64,000 nt of DNA from Mycobacterium shimoidei (GTDB lineage Bacteria; Actinomycetota; Actinomycetes; Mycobacteriales; Mycobacteriaceae). The notes below the pieces were generated by a model that saw only the letters and a program-made list of their open reading frames with translations, was not told the origin of the DNA and made no database searches. Shown piece by piece: positions 1-8,973 of this stretch. Each line of letters begins with the position of its first letter. The stretch's first letter is position 1. The position numbers and the translations under genes were made by a program. The DNA lies in the NCBI GenBank assembly GCA_002101905.1, contig LQPU01000021.1, positions 1 through 64,000 of the forward strand, written 5' to 3'.

Positions 1-53
1 TTCATCTTCAGAAGACCTCGACCCCTACCCCGGTAACGACGCGCCGGCCAGCT

Positions 54-1142
54 CTACACCCTCAACTGCGAAGAGCCGGATTCCACCGCACCGACCGCGC
101 CGATCGAATGGCCCAGCGCCGCCTTCGCTGCGTAGACCGCCGGCCGGTGGGCGCCCATCGCGATGTTGATGGCCTTGGCTTCGGCGAGGTCTCCGGCGGT
201 GGTTCCGGTGGCGTGGGCGTTGATGTGGTCGATGTCGGCCGCCGTCAGCCCGGCAGACTGGATCGCCCGAGTGATCGCGCGGCCGGCCTGTTCGCCACTG
301 GGATCGGGTTGGACAAGGTCGAAGCCATCCGAGGTGATGCTGGCGCCCATCAGGCGGCCAAGAATGTTGGCGCCGCGGGCTTTCGCATGCTCCTCGGTCT
401 CGACCACCATCAGTGCGCCCGCTTCACCGAAGACCAAACCGTCGCGATCCTTGTCGAATGGCCGGCACGCACCGCCCGGATCGTCGTTGTTCGTCGAGAG
501 CATGTCCATTTGGGCGAACGTCGCCATTGGCACCGCCTCGATTCGGGTCTCCACCCCGCCGCAGATCGCGATGTCGGCCTCACCGAGCACGAGGTTGCGC
601 CACGCGAGAGCGATCGCCTCGGCGCCCGCGGCGTCGGCCGATATCGGGGTGATCACCCCGGCTTTGGCGCCCCGTTCCAGTCCGACCGCCGCCGCCGCCG
701 CGTTGGGCATGGCCTTCTGCACGCCCAGCGGACCTATCGCCCGGATGCCGCGTTCGCGGATGTCGTCGTATGCCCAGACCATTTCCTCGGTCGAGCCCAG
801 CCCGGTGCCGATGGAGACCATCAGCCGGTTGGTGTCGACCTCCGGGGATCCGGCGTTGGCCCACAGTCGCCGCCCCAGGACCGTCGACATCTTCTGCAGA
901 AACAAGAACCGGCGCAGCTCGACCCGGCTCAGCTGGGAGTCGAAATCCTCCAGCAGGTGCCCACCGATGCGAACCGGCAGGCCGAACTGTTCGATGAACG
1001 GATCGTCGAGCTTGCGGATCCCGCTCTGCCCGTCCAGCAGCATCGTCCATGTGGTGTCGACATCGGTGGCAAGGGCAGTCGTCATGGCGACGCCGGTGAC
1101 AACCACGTCCGGGAAACCATTTCCGGTCCACAACTGCGCCAT
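54..1142 (-). CDS. KasB-like beta-ketoacyl-ACP synthase, truncated and lacking the active-site Cys
   Basis: The protein follows mycobacterial KasB closely (VVVTGVAMTTALATD near the start, GGVETRIEAVP, GACRPFDKDRDG, NAHATGT), the FAS-II elongation ketosynthase for meromycolate. Two defects are visible. Where KasA/KasB have the nucleophile in VSACxSGxEA, this protein reads ISADAAGAEA, so Cys is Asp. It also stops directly after ALGHSIGAVGAVES with a short unrelated tail, losing about 50 residues including the NNSFGFGGHN motif. The catalytic His and Lys (NAHATGT, AKAALGHS) remain. Start at 1142 is chosen because MAQLWTGN aligns with a KasB start and GGAAGG lies about 12 nt upstream; an ATG at 1154 abuts that SD. 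Divergent from the cyclopropane synthase gene. Most likely a decaying paralogue; a non-condensing or regulatory role is possible but unsupported. Confidence 0.7.
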   Translation of the reverse strand: MAQLWTGNGFPDVVVTGVAMTTALATDVDTTWTMLLDGQSGIRKLDDPFIEQFGLPVRIGGHLLEDFDSQLSRVELRRFLFLQKMSTVLGRRLWANAGSPEVDTNRLMVSIGTGLGSTEEMVWAYDDIRERGIRAIGPLGVQKAMPNAAAAAVGLERGAKAGVITPISADAAGAEAIALAWRNLVLGEADIAICGGVETRIEAVPMATFAQMDMLSTNNDDPGGACRPFDKDRDGLVFGEAGALMVVETEEHAKARGANILGRLMGASITSDGFDLVQPDPSGEQAGRAITRAIQSAGLTAADIDHINAHATGTTAGDLAEAKAINIAMGAHRPAVYAAKAALGHSIGAVGAVESGSSQLRV

Positions 1143-1291
1143 ACCGTGCTGCATCCCTTCCTTGATGGCCCTTGCACCGTGGAGTACCCAAAGATTCCGG
1201 CCAATCTAGGGTAAAACGGGCCGGGGAGAGTGCCGCAGACACAGCACTGCCAATGCGCGTTAGCGACCCGGCTACCTGGGTATATTCCCGA

Positions 1292-1318
1292 TTGCAGCGC
1301 TCAGGGGGCACGTATAGT
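1292..1318 (+). promoter_or_regulatory. candidate promoter of the cyclopropane synthase gene
   Basis: TATAGT at 1313-1318 is a good -10 hexamer with a weak TTGCAG -35 at 1292-1297 (15-bp spacer). Transcription from it would begin a few bases before the ATG at 1329, giving an almost leaderless message. Read by eye only. Confidence 0.3.
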
Positions 1319-1328
1319 GTCGTCGGCT

Positions 1329-2234
1329 ATGACACGAGGGGCGAATGACGTGGATGAACTGAAGCCGAACGTCGACCACATCAAGTCGCACTACGACCGG
1401 TCGAACGAATTCTTCAAGCTGTGGCTCGACCCGACCATGACCTACAGCTGCGCGTACTTCGAACGTGACGACATGACGCTGGAAGAAGCGCAGATGGCCA
1501 AGGTCGATCTGGCGCTGGGGAAGCTGGACTTGCAACCCGGCATGACGCTGCTCGACATCGGCTGCGGCTGGGGTTCCACCATGCGGCGCGCAGTCGACAA
1601 GTACGACGTCAACGTCATCGGACTGACGCTCAGCGAGAACCAGCTGGCACACAACAAGCAGAAATTTGCCGAGATGGACTCGCCGCGGTCCAAGCAGGTG
1701 CGGCTGCACGGCTGGGAAGAGTTCGACGAACCGGTCGATCGCATCGTGTCACTGGGGGCATTCGAGCACTTCGCCGACGGCATCGGCACCTACGAGCGCT
1801 ACGCCGACTTTTTCAAGATGTGCTACAACGTGATGCCCGATGACGGCAAAATGCTCCTGCACACCATCGTGGTGCCCACCGCCGAAGAGGGTGAAAAGCT
1901 CGGGCTGAAGCGGACGATGTCGCTGATGCGATTCATCAGCTTCATCCGCAAGGAGATCTACCCCGGTGGGCGCTTGCCACAGGTGGACATCGTCGACAAG
2001 TACGCCACCGAGGCCGGTTTCGACATCACCCGCCGCCACTTCATCGGCGAGAACTATGTCCGCACCCTGGACACCTGGGCCAAGGGGCTCGAAGCGCACA
2101 AGGCCGAGGCGATCGAGCTCAAGGGCGAGCAGGTGTACGAGACCTTCATCAAGTACCTGACCGGGTGCCGGGAGCTGTTCCGCGACGGCTACACCAACGT
2201 GTGCCAGTTCACCATGGAGAAGAAGGCGGCCTAG
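1329..2234 (+). CDS. cmaA2: cyclopropane mycolic acid synthase, CmaA2-like
   Basis: SAM-dependent methyltransferase of the mycolic acid cyclopropane synthase family, adding a methylene (or methyl) group to meromycolate double bonds at the envelope-lipid synthesis stage. The SAM-binding loop [16 protein letters not shown] follows the family signature [22 protein letters not shown]. Segments [47 protein letters not shown] and the FADG insertion match CmaA2 better than PcaA or MmaA4, as far as can be judged from memory. The position next to umaA is that of pcaA in M. tuberculosis, so orthology is uncertain. A GTG at 1350 with GAGGGG 8 nt upstream is an alternative start. Convergent with umaA, 8 bp apart. 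Confidence 0.85.
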   Translation: MTRGANDVDELKPNVDHIKSHYDRSNEFFKLWLDPTMTYSCAYFERDDMTLEEAQMAKVDLALGKLDLQPGMTLLDIGCGWGSTMRRAVDKYDVNVIGLTLSENQLAHNKQKFAEMDSPRSKQVRLHGWEEFDEPVDRIVSLGAFEHFADGIGTYERYADFFKMCYNVMPDDGKMLLHTIVVPTAEEGEKLGLKRTMSLMRFISFIRKEIYPGGRLPQVDIVDKYATEAGFDITRRHFIGENYVRTLDTWAKGLEAHKAEAIELKGEQVYETFIKYLTGCRELFRDGYTNVCQFTMEKKAA

Positions 2235-2242
2235 CCGCCGGC

Positions 2243-3112
<870 letters not shown>

Positions 3113-3235
3113 TTACCTATCCTGAGTTATGCCCGTGGTCCGGTAGCACCCTACCGTAGCCGCGATATCGGGCAAGCTCGCATCACTCCAAAGGGGCTGG
3201 CACGCAGCATAACTCGCCGGGGCCCCGAAATAGCG

Positions 3236-4090
3236 TCAATACGAATAGAAACCTTGACCGGACTTCTTGCCGAGCTGACCAGCCTCGACCATCCGCAACA
3301 GCAACGGCGGCGGCGCGAACTGCGGTTCCTTGAACTCCTCGAACATCTTGTCTGCGATGAGCTTGCAGGTGTCCAGTCCGACCAGGTCCGCAAGCCGCAG
3401 CGGTCCCATCGGATGCGACAACCCGGCGACCACCGCCTTGTCGATGTCCTCGACGCTGGCGAACTTCGCCTCGACCATGCGGATCGCCGAGAGGAGGTAG
3501 GGCACCAGTAGCGCGTTGACCACGAAGCCGGAACGGTCCGAGCAGCGCACCACCTGCTTGCCCAGCACCGCGCCGGCGAATTCCTCGGTGCGAGCGGCGG
3601 CGGCTTCGTCGGTGACCAATGTGCAGACGAGCTCGACCAGCGGCAGCACCGGGACCGGGTTGAAGAAGTGCAGCCCCAGCACCCGCCGAGGGTTCTTGGT
3701 CGCCGCGGCGAGCTTCATGATCGGGATGCTCGATGTGTTCGACGCCAACACCGCGTCAGGGTCGGTGATGATGTTGTCCAGCTCGGCAAAGATCCCGGCC
3801 TTGACGGATTCGTCCTCGATCACGGCCTCGATCACCAGTTGCCGATCGGCGAGGTCGTTGAGGTCGGTGGTGAAGGTCAGCTTCTCGATCGCCCCGTCGC
3901 GTTCGCGCTCGGTGATCTTGCCGGCACTGACTCCGCGCTCCAGCGATTTCACGATGCGGTCGCGTCCCGCGGCGACCAGCGCCTCGGTGGTCTCGAAGAT
4001 CGTCACCTCGACGCCGGCGCGCGCCGAGACTTCGGCGATCCCGGACCCCATCTGACCGGCTCCGACGACACCTACTCGTTCGATCGCCAC
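3236..4090 (-). CDS. fadB2: 3-hydroxybutyryl-CoA dehydrogenase FadB2
   Basis: NAD(P)-dependent 3-hydroxyacyl-CoA dehydrogenase of fatty-acid beta-oxidation. The Rossmann signature GAGQMGSGIAE lies at residues 10-20, the substrate loop SNTSSIPI at about 118-125, and the catalytic His at about 141 in LGLHFFNPVP. SDRSGFVVNALLVPY and GQLGKKSGQGFYSY at the C-terminus are typical. At 284 residues it is full length. The GTG start has AGGGAG 4-5 nt upstream. It lies immediately downstream of icl, fitting growth on fatty acids. Confidence 0.95.
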   Translation of the reverse strand: MAIERVGVVGAGQMGSGIAEVSARAGVEVTIFETTEALVAAGRDRIVKSLERGVSAGKITERERDGAIEKLTFTTDLNDLADRQLVIEAVIEDESVKAGIFAELDNIITDPDAVLASNTSSIPIMKLAAATKNPRRVLGLHFFNPVPVLPLVELVCTLVTDEAAAARTEEFAGAVLGKQVVRCSDRSGFVVNALLVPYLLSAIRMVEAKFASVEDIDKAVVAGLSHPMGPLRLADLVGLDTCKLIADKMFEEFKEPQFAPPPLLLRMVEAGQLGKKSGQGFYSY

Positions 4091-4114
4091 GGTGCTCCCT
4101 TTTCTCCCGCCACC

Positions 4115-4162
4115 AGACGCAAAGGCCCCCAGACACCCTCGGTGAAAAGGGGCTTTGCGTCT
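4115..4162 (-). terminator. hairpin between icl and fadB2
   Basis: Arms 4115-4129 (AGACGCAAAGGCCCC) and 4149-4162 (GGGGCTTTGCGTCT) pair with one bulged base around a 19-nt loop. It starts 16 nt after the icl stop. No T-run follows on the minus strand, so it may terminate weakly or stabilise the icl 3' end rather than isolate fadB2. Confidence 0.5.
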
Positions 4163-4177
4163 GCTCGGCAGATTAAC

Positions 4178-5464
4178 TTAGTGGAACTGGCCCTCTTCGG
4201 TCGAGCCGGTCAACGCGGTGGTCGACGAGGAGGGGTCGACGGTGGTGGCGATACGGTCGAAGTAACCGGCACCCACTTCGCGCTGGTGCTTGGTCGCGGT
4301 GTAACCGCGCTCTTCGGCGGCGAATTCGCGTTCCTGCAGTTCCACGTAGGCGCTCATCTGGTTGCGGGCGTAGCCGTAGGCCAGGTCGAACATCGAGTAG
4401 TTGAGCGCGTGGAAGCCAGCCAGCGTGATGAACTGGAACTTGAATCCCATTGCGGCAAGCTCCTTTTGGAACTTGGCGATGGTCGCGTCATCGAGGTGCT
4501 TGCGCCAGTTGAACGACGGCGAGCAGTTGTAGGCCAGCATCTGGTCCGGGAATTCGGCCTTGACCGCCTCGGAGAACTGCTTGGCCAGCTCGAGGTCGGG
4601 GGTGCCGGTCTCCATCCAGATCAGGTCGGCGTACGGCGCGTAGGCCTTGGCCCGCGCGATGCACGGGTCGATGCCGTTGCGCGTGCGGTAGAAGCCTTCC
4701 TTGGTGCGCTCACCGGTGATGAACGGCTTGTCCCGCTCGTCGATGTCGGAGGTGATCAGGGTCGCGGCCTCAGCGTCGGTGCGTGCGATCACCACGGTGG
4801 GGACGTCGCACACGTCGGCGGCCAGCCGGGCCGACGTGAGCGTGCGGATGTGCTGTTGGGTCGGGATCAGCACCTTGCCGCCCAAGTGGCCGCACTTCTT
4901 CTCCGAAGCCAGCTGGTCCTCCCAGTGCGAGCCCGCGACGCCGGCGGCGATCATCGCCTTCTGCAACTCGAAGACGTTGAGCGCACCGCCGAAGCCGGCT
5001 TCGCCGTCGGCGACGATCGGAGCCAGCCAGTTCTTCACCGAGGTGTCGCCCTCGATCTTGGCGATCTGGTCGGCGCGCAGCAGCGCGTTGTTGATGCGGC
5101 GCACCACCTGCGGCACCGAGTTGGCCGGGTACAGGCTCTGGTCCGGGTAGGTGTGGCCGGACAGGTTCGCGTCACCGGCGACCTGCCAACCCGACAGGTA
5201 AATGGCCTTCAAGCCGGCGCGCACCTGCTGCACGGCCATGTTGCCGGTCAGCGCGCCCAGCGCATTGATGTATTCGAGGTCGTGCAGCTGCTCCCACAGC
5301 ACCTCGGCGCCGCGACGGGCCAGCGTGTTCTCCTCGACAACGCTGCCCTGCAGGGCCACCACGTCCTCGGCGGTGTAGGTGCGGGTGACGTCCTTCCACC
5401 GCGGGTTGGTGTCCCAGTCGTGCTGGATTTGCTCGGCGCTTTTCGGCGAACCCACCGTTGACAT
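4178..5464 (-). CDS. icl: isocitrate lyase (Icl1)
   Basis: Cleaves isocitrate to glyoxylate and succinate, the first step of the glyoxylate shunt; in mycobacteria it also acts as 2-methylisocitrate lyase in propionyl-CoA disposal. The catalytic KKCGHL motif places the nucleophile at Cys191, the same position as in M. tuberculosis Icl1, and total length (428) is also identical. Other signatures are [19 protein letters not shown] and NCSPSFNW. The ATG start has AAGGAG 7 nt upstream. The upstream region carries repeated TTTGCGA motifs, and the ramB regulator lies about 1.2 kb away, so carbon-source control is expected. Confidence 0.98.
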   Translation of the reverse strand: MSTVGSPKSAEQIQHDWDTNPRWKDVTRTYTAEDVVALQGSVVEENTLARRGAEVLWEQLHDLEYINALGALTGNMAVQQVRAGLKAIYLSGWQVAGDANLSGHTYPDQSLYPANSVPQVVRRINNALLRADQIAKIEGDTSVKNWLAPIVADGEAGFGGALNVFELQKAMIAAGVAGSHWEDQLASEKKCGHLGGKVLIPTQQHIRTLTSARLAADVCDVPTVVIARTDAEAATLITSDIDERDKPFITGERTKEGFYRTRNGIDPCIARAKAYAPYADLIWMETGTPDLELAKQFSEAVKAEFPDQMLAYNCSPSFNWRKHLDDATIAKFQKELAAMGFKFQFITLAGFHALNYSMFDLAYGYARNQMSAYVELQEREFAAEERGYTATKHQREVGAGYFDRIATTVDPSSSTTALTGSTEEGQFH

Positions 5465-5598
5465 TGAGGTGCTCCTTGTACGTTCTTCACCACTGCGCGC
5501 AACACGACTGGTTTCCAGACTTGTTAACCACGCAGCGACTTCACTGGACTATGAAGCCGAAGATGGCACAGCTTAGCTCCGCAGGTCCAGCCGTTTAA

Positions 5599-5722
5599 TT
5601 TGCGAATTTTGGCTATGGGCTAGCGCGATTTTGCAAAGTTTGCGAAGACACTGCTTTTCTGAACCGTTTCAGTTCCTACTGGCGGGTAACACGATTGCGC
5701 AGGTCAGCCGCAACGTTTGCGA
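5599..5722 (-). promoter_or_regulatory. TTTGCGA repeats upstream of icl, probable RamB operators
   Basis: TTTGCGA occurs at 5599-5605, 5639-5645 and 5716-5722 between the icl start (5464) and the next gene. The middle copy overlaps an exact palindrome GCAAAGTTTGC (5633-5643). RamB-type regulators of corynebacteria and mycobacteria are known to recognise TTTGC-containing sites upstream of glyoxylate and acetate genes. The assignment rests on this resemblance and on ramB being adjacent. Confidence 0.6.
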
Positions 5723-5746
5723 CAAGAACGCAAAAAGCGCCGGCGG

Positions 5747-6544
5747 TCAGATCGCGAAGATCGACGCGACCGCTTTGACCTCGTCGCCCACCGCGTATGT
5801 GAGCGTTCTAACAGTGCGATCGAGAAGTCCGGCACCGAATTGGTCGGTGGAGCCGGGCGGATAGACGTGGGTGATGATCTCGAGCTTGTCGCCCAGGGCC
5901 ACCGGGGCCTCGTGCTCGATCGTGACCCGCAGCGGCGCCTTGAGCATCTCCGGGCAGGACGCCAAATGATCCTCGATGACGCTCCAGTACACCGAGTTGT
6001 TCATGTGGTCGAACAGGTCGATGTCGGTGACCCGGACCGGGAACTCGTGGATTTCCAGCGCGTTGTCGCGGCTGGCGGGCTTGAGATAGGCCTTCCATCG
6101 CAGCCGGTCCACGCTGGTCGTGCGGTGCAGGCCGGCCAGGAAGTCGTCGGAGATCCGCGCCGGCCCCTGAGTTTCGCGGTTGATGTTGATCCAGAACGCC
6201 TCAGATTCAATGAGGCCTCCATTCCGCTTCCCATCGATGCGGACCCGCATCTCGCACCAGCGGTTCGAGGTGCCCGAACACCACCGCCGCATGCGCAGCA
6301 TGTCGCCGAACTCGATCGGACGGATCAGGTCGACCATGGTGCGCCGAACGATCCAGAGCGGATGGGTTTCCTCGAATCCCATCTCGCGCAGCTGGTCCTG
6401 GCCGATGTCCTGAATGTGCCGGGCAGCGGCGTCGAAGCGCAGCCGGCCCTCCCGGTCGATGTCGGCGACGCGCAGCGGCCACTCCCGATCGAACACGTCG
6501 GGATGCCCGTCGGGCACCGGCATCATCGATTTGTCCAGGCTCAC
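5747..6544 (-). CDS. acyl-ACP thioesterase-family protein (Rv0466-like)
   Basis: Double hot-dog protein of the plant FatA/FatB-like acyl-ACP thioesterase family, nearly colinear with M. tuberculosis Rv0466 (264 residues). First hot-dog around residues 20-130 (ADIDREGRLRFDAAARHIQD, WIVRRTMVDLIRP), second around 160-260 (VTDIDLFDHMNNSVYW, HEAPVALGDKLEI). DxxxHMNN is the typical substrate and catalytic region of such thioesterases. It probably hydrolyses acyl-ACP or acyl-CoA thioesters in the cytosol; the substrate is unknown. Divergent from ramB, with 139 bp between them, and upstream of icl on the same strand. Confidence 0.88.
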   Translation of the reverse strand: MSLDKSMMPVPDGHPDVFDREWPLRVADIDREGRLRFDAAARHIQDIGQDQLREMGFEETHPLWIVRRTMVDLIRPIEFGDMLRMRRWCSGTSNRWCEMRVRIDGKRNGGLIESEAFWININRETQGPARISDDFLAGLHRTTSVDRLRWKAYLKPASRDNALEIHEFPVRVTDIDLFDHMNNSVYWSVIEDHLASCPEMLKAPLRVTIEHEAPVALGDKLEIITHVYPPGSTDQFGAGLLDRTVRTLTYAVGDEVKAVASIFAI

Positions 6545-6644
6545 TGCTTCGCTCCCCGATTGGTTCAGTACCCCTCCCCTGGCGAATCATGCCAACAACC
6601 GCGCTGCGGCACCAATTAAGACCATTCGGGCACCGACTGCCAAC

Positions 6645-6677
6645 TCTGCGAACCCCATCTTCGCAGATCGATAGACT
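6645..6677 (+). promoter_or_regulatory. ramB promoter with overlapping palindromic operator, leaderless start
   Basis: A perfect inverted repeat, TCTGCGAA (6645-6652) and TTCGCAGA (6660-6667) with a 7-nt spacer, overlaps the -35 region. It is followed by a -10 hexamer TAGACT (6672-6677). Six bases later comes the ramB ATG, so the transcript is probably leaderless. The arm contains TGCGAA, shared with the icl upstream sites, which suggests autoregulation by RamB. Confidence 0.55.
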
Positions 6678-6683
6678 GCCCCA

Positions 6684-8099
6684 ATGGCCAAGACGTTCGT
6701 GGGATCGCGGGTGCGGCAGCTTCGCAACGAACGCGGATTCAGTCAGGCCGCCCTGGCGCAGATGCTGGAAATCTCACCGAGCTACCTCAACCAGATCGAG
6801 CACGACGTCCGCCCGCTGACGGTGGCGGTGCTGTTGCGAATCACCGAGGTGTTCGGGGTCGACGCGACTTTCTTCGCCTCCCAGGACGACACCCGGCTGG
6901 TCGCCGAACTGCGTGAGGTGACTCTGGACCGTGACCTGGACATCGACGTCGATGTGCCCGAGGTCGCCGAGATCGTCGGCGCGCACCCGAAGTTCGCCCG
7001 CGCGATGGTCAACCTGCACCGCCGTTACCGCATCACCACCGCCCAACTGGCCGCGGCGACCGAAGAACGCTACTCCGACGGTAGCGGCAGCGGGTCGATC
7101 ACCATGCCGCACGAAGAGGTGCGCGACTACTTCTACCAGCGCCAGAACTATCTGCACGAGTTGGACACCGCGGCTGAGGATCTCACCGTGCGGATGCGGC
7201 TGCATCGCGGCGAGCTGGCCGTCGAGCTGGCCAACCGGCTCACCGACGTACACGGTGTGCGCATCAACCGACGGATCGATCTGGGTGAGTCGGTGCTGCA
7301 CCGCTACGACCCGAAGACCAAGACACTCGACATCAGCAACCACCTGTCGTGGGGGCAGCGGGTGTTCAAGATGGCCGCCGAGTTGGCGTACCTGGAGTTC
7401 GGCGACCTGATCGATCAAATGGTCACCGACGGCAAGTTCACCAGCGAGGAGTCACGCACCCTGGCCCGGCTGGGCCTGGCCAACTACTTCGCCGCTGCCA
7501 CCGTGTTGCCCTACCGGCAGTTTCACGACAGCGCGGAGAATTTCCGATACGACATCGAGCGGCTCTCGTCGTTCTACCGGGTCAGCTACGAGACCATCGG
7601 CCACCGGCTGTCCACCCTGCAGCGGCCCTCGATGCGTGGTGTGCCGTTTTCGTTCGTCCGGGTCGACCGGGCAGGCAACATGTCAAAACGCCAGTCCGCC
7701 ACCGGTTTTCACTTTTCGTCCAGTGGCGGCACGTGTCCGTTGTGGAACGTCTACGAGACGTTCGCCAATCCGGGCAAGATCCTGGTGCAGATCGCCCAGA
7801 TGCCCGACGGTCGAAACTACATGTGGGTGGCTCGCACCGTGGAGCGGCGGGCATCACGGTATGGTCAGCCCGGTAAAACGTTCGCGATCGGGCTGGGCTG
7901 CGAGCTCCGGCACGCCCACCGGCTCGTCTACTCGGAGGGACTCGACTTGTCCGGCGATGTCGCTACACCGATCGGCGCGGGCTGCCGCGTGTGCGAACGG
8001 GACAACTGCCCGCAGCGCGCCTTCCCGGCGCTGGGTCGCGCACTCGACATCGACGAGCACCGCAGCACGGTCTCGCCCTATCTGGTGAAGCAACCATGA
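6684..8099 (+). CDS. ramB: transcriptional regulator RamB (XRE / ScfR family)
   Basis: Short-chain fatty acid regulator. An XRE-type helix-turn-helix occupies residues 5-62 (VRQLRNERGFSQAALAQMLEISPSYLNQIE). A central IrrE/ImmA-like region follows, and the C-terminal domain is Cys-rich (GCELRHAHR, GAGCRVCERDNCPQRAFP). At 471 residues it compares with 474 for Rv0465c, which in M. tuberculosis regulates icl1 and the methylcitrate genes. It stops in a 4-bp ATGA overlap with the downstream AhpD-like gene, so the two are co-translated. Its own promoter carries a palindrome related to the icl sites. Confidence 0.93.
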   Translation: MAKTFVGSRVRQLRNERGFSQAALAQMLEISPSYLNQIEHDVRPLTVAVLLRITEVFGVDATFFASQDDTRLVAELREVTLDRDLDIDVDVPEVAEIVGAHPKFARAMVNLHRRYRITTAQLAAATEERYSDGSGSGSITMPHEEVRDYFYQRQNYLHELDTAAEDLTVRMRLHRGELAVELANRLTDVHGVRINRRIDLGESVLHRYDPKTKTLDISNHLSWGQRVFKMAAELAYLEFGDLIDQMVTDGKFTSEESRTLARLGLANYFAAATVLPYRQFHDSAENFRYDIERLSSFYRVSYETIGHRLSTLQRPSMRGVPFSFVRVDRAGNMSKRQSATGFHFSSSGGTCPLWNVYETFANPGKILVQIAQMPDGRNYMWVARTVERRASRYGQPGKTFAIGLGCELRHAHRLVYSEGLDLSGDVATPIGAGCRVCERDNCPQRAFPALGRALDIDEHRSTVSPYLVKQP

Positions 8100-8650
8100 G
8101 CACTCAAGTGGGCCGCATCCCGGCGTCGGGCCGGCTGCGCGAGCTGGGGCCGATCAACTGGGTGGTGGCCAAGCTCGGCGCGCGTACGGTTCGCGCCCCG
8201 CAGATGCATTTGGTCACCACGCTGGGCCAGCACAAGCGACTGTTCTGGATGTGGCTGCCCTATTCGTTGGCGTTGCTGCGAGGCCGGTTGCCGATCGCCG
8301 ATACCGAGTTGGTGATTTTGCGGGTCGCGCATTTGCGGGCCTGCGAATACGAGCTACAGCACCATCGGTGGATGGCCCGACGCCGCGGCCTGGACGCGCA
8401 CAAACAACAGGCCATTTTCGCCTGGCCGGACTCTGCCGACGAGCTCACCGATCGCCAGCAGGCGCTGCTGGACGCCACCGATGAATTCGTCAAGACCCGA
8501 TCGATCAGCGCGCCGGTCTGGCAGCGATTGTCGGCGCACCTGGATCGGCGTCAGCTCATCGAATTCTGCATGCTGGCAGGACAATACGACGGTCTTGCCG
8601 CGACGATGGCTGCCCTCGACATACCGTTGGACTACCAAGATCAGGAGTAA
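8096..8650 (+). CDS. carboxymuconolactone decarboxylase / AhpD-like family protein
   Basis: Small alpha-helical protein of the CMD/AhpD fold, similar to Rv0464c. The usual CxxC of AhpD peroxidase partners is not conserved: the segment reads LRVAHLRACEYELQHHRWMARRRGL, with a single Cys and the typical His. The ATG overlaps the ramB stop. Its 3' end overlaps the convergent small membrane-protein gene by 10 bp. Reaction unknown; an alkylhydroperoxidase-like or decarboxylase role is family inference only. Confidence 0.82.
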   Translation: MSTQVGRIPASGRLRELGPINWVVAKLGARTVRAPQMHLVTTLGQHKRLFWMWLPYSLALLRGRLPIADTELVILRVAHLRACEYELQHHRWMARRRGLDAHKQQAIFAWPDSADELTDRQQALLDATDEFVKTRSISAPVWQRLSAHLDRRQLIEFCMLAGQYDGLAATMAALDIPLDYQDQE

Positions 8651-8946
8651 GTCGCTGCCAGCACGGCCAGTGACAGCGCGACGGGGAGAATCGGCAGCGC
8701 AAAGGCGAACGCCGCCAATGCATAGTTGCGCCGCCGTCGCAGCCTCGATCCCCACAGCACTGCCCAGATGGCCAGCAGCCCCGACAGCGCCAGCACAACG
8801 AGACTCCAGCGGCTCTCGGTGCTGACCGCCGCGCCGATCGAGATCGCCACCAGCCACGCGATGTAGCCGACGATCGCGCCGCCGACGAGACCCCAAATCG
8901 ATTCGGTGCGCACCGGTTCACGCCTAATTGCCCGGCTCCTCCTCAT
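8641..8946 (-). CDS. small membrane protein (Rv0463-like)
   Basis: A 101-residue protein with about three hydrophobic segments (GLVGGAIVGYIAWLVAISIG, LVVLALSGLLAIWAVLW, YALAAFAFALPILPVALSLA) separated by the basic loop RLRRRRN. No enzyme motif. The first seven codons (ATG AGG AGG AGC CGG GCA ATT) are part of a MIRU-like repeat, so translation may instead start at the GTG of VRTESIWG. It lies downstream of lpdC on the same strand, linked by that repeat. Confidence 0.75.
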   Translation of the reverse strand: MRRSRAIRREPVRTESIWGLVGGAIVGYIAWLVAISIGAAVSTESRWSLVVLALSGLLAIWAVLWGSRLRRRRNYALAAFAFALPILPVALSLAVLAATYS

Positions 8947-8972
8947 CGCGCTCCGCGCTCTGCATCGTCGCC
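8926..8972 (-). repeat. MIRU-like interspersed repeat between lpdC and the Rv0463-like gene
   Basis: On the minus strand this reads GGCGACGATGCAGAGCG...GAGGAGGAGCCGGGCAATT. It differs at one base from the two units at 36729-36834. It begins one base after the lpdC stop and supplies the ATG of the downstream gene, the operon-internal placement typical of M. tuberculosis MIRU elements, which couple neighbouring genes. Confidence 0.8.
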
Positions 8973-8973
8973 G

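Noticed and set aside
1..53. Continuation of the ketosynthase in another frame at the window edge
   Set aside because: All three minus-strand frames were read after GAVES and none resembles the missing KasB C-terminus.
3668..5461. 597-codon plus-strand frame antisense to icl
   Set aside because: It is a GC-rich shadow of icl: composition is His/Gly/Val/Arg-rich with no family motif, and icl is certain.
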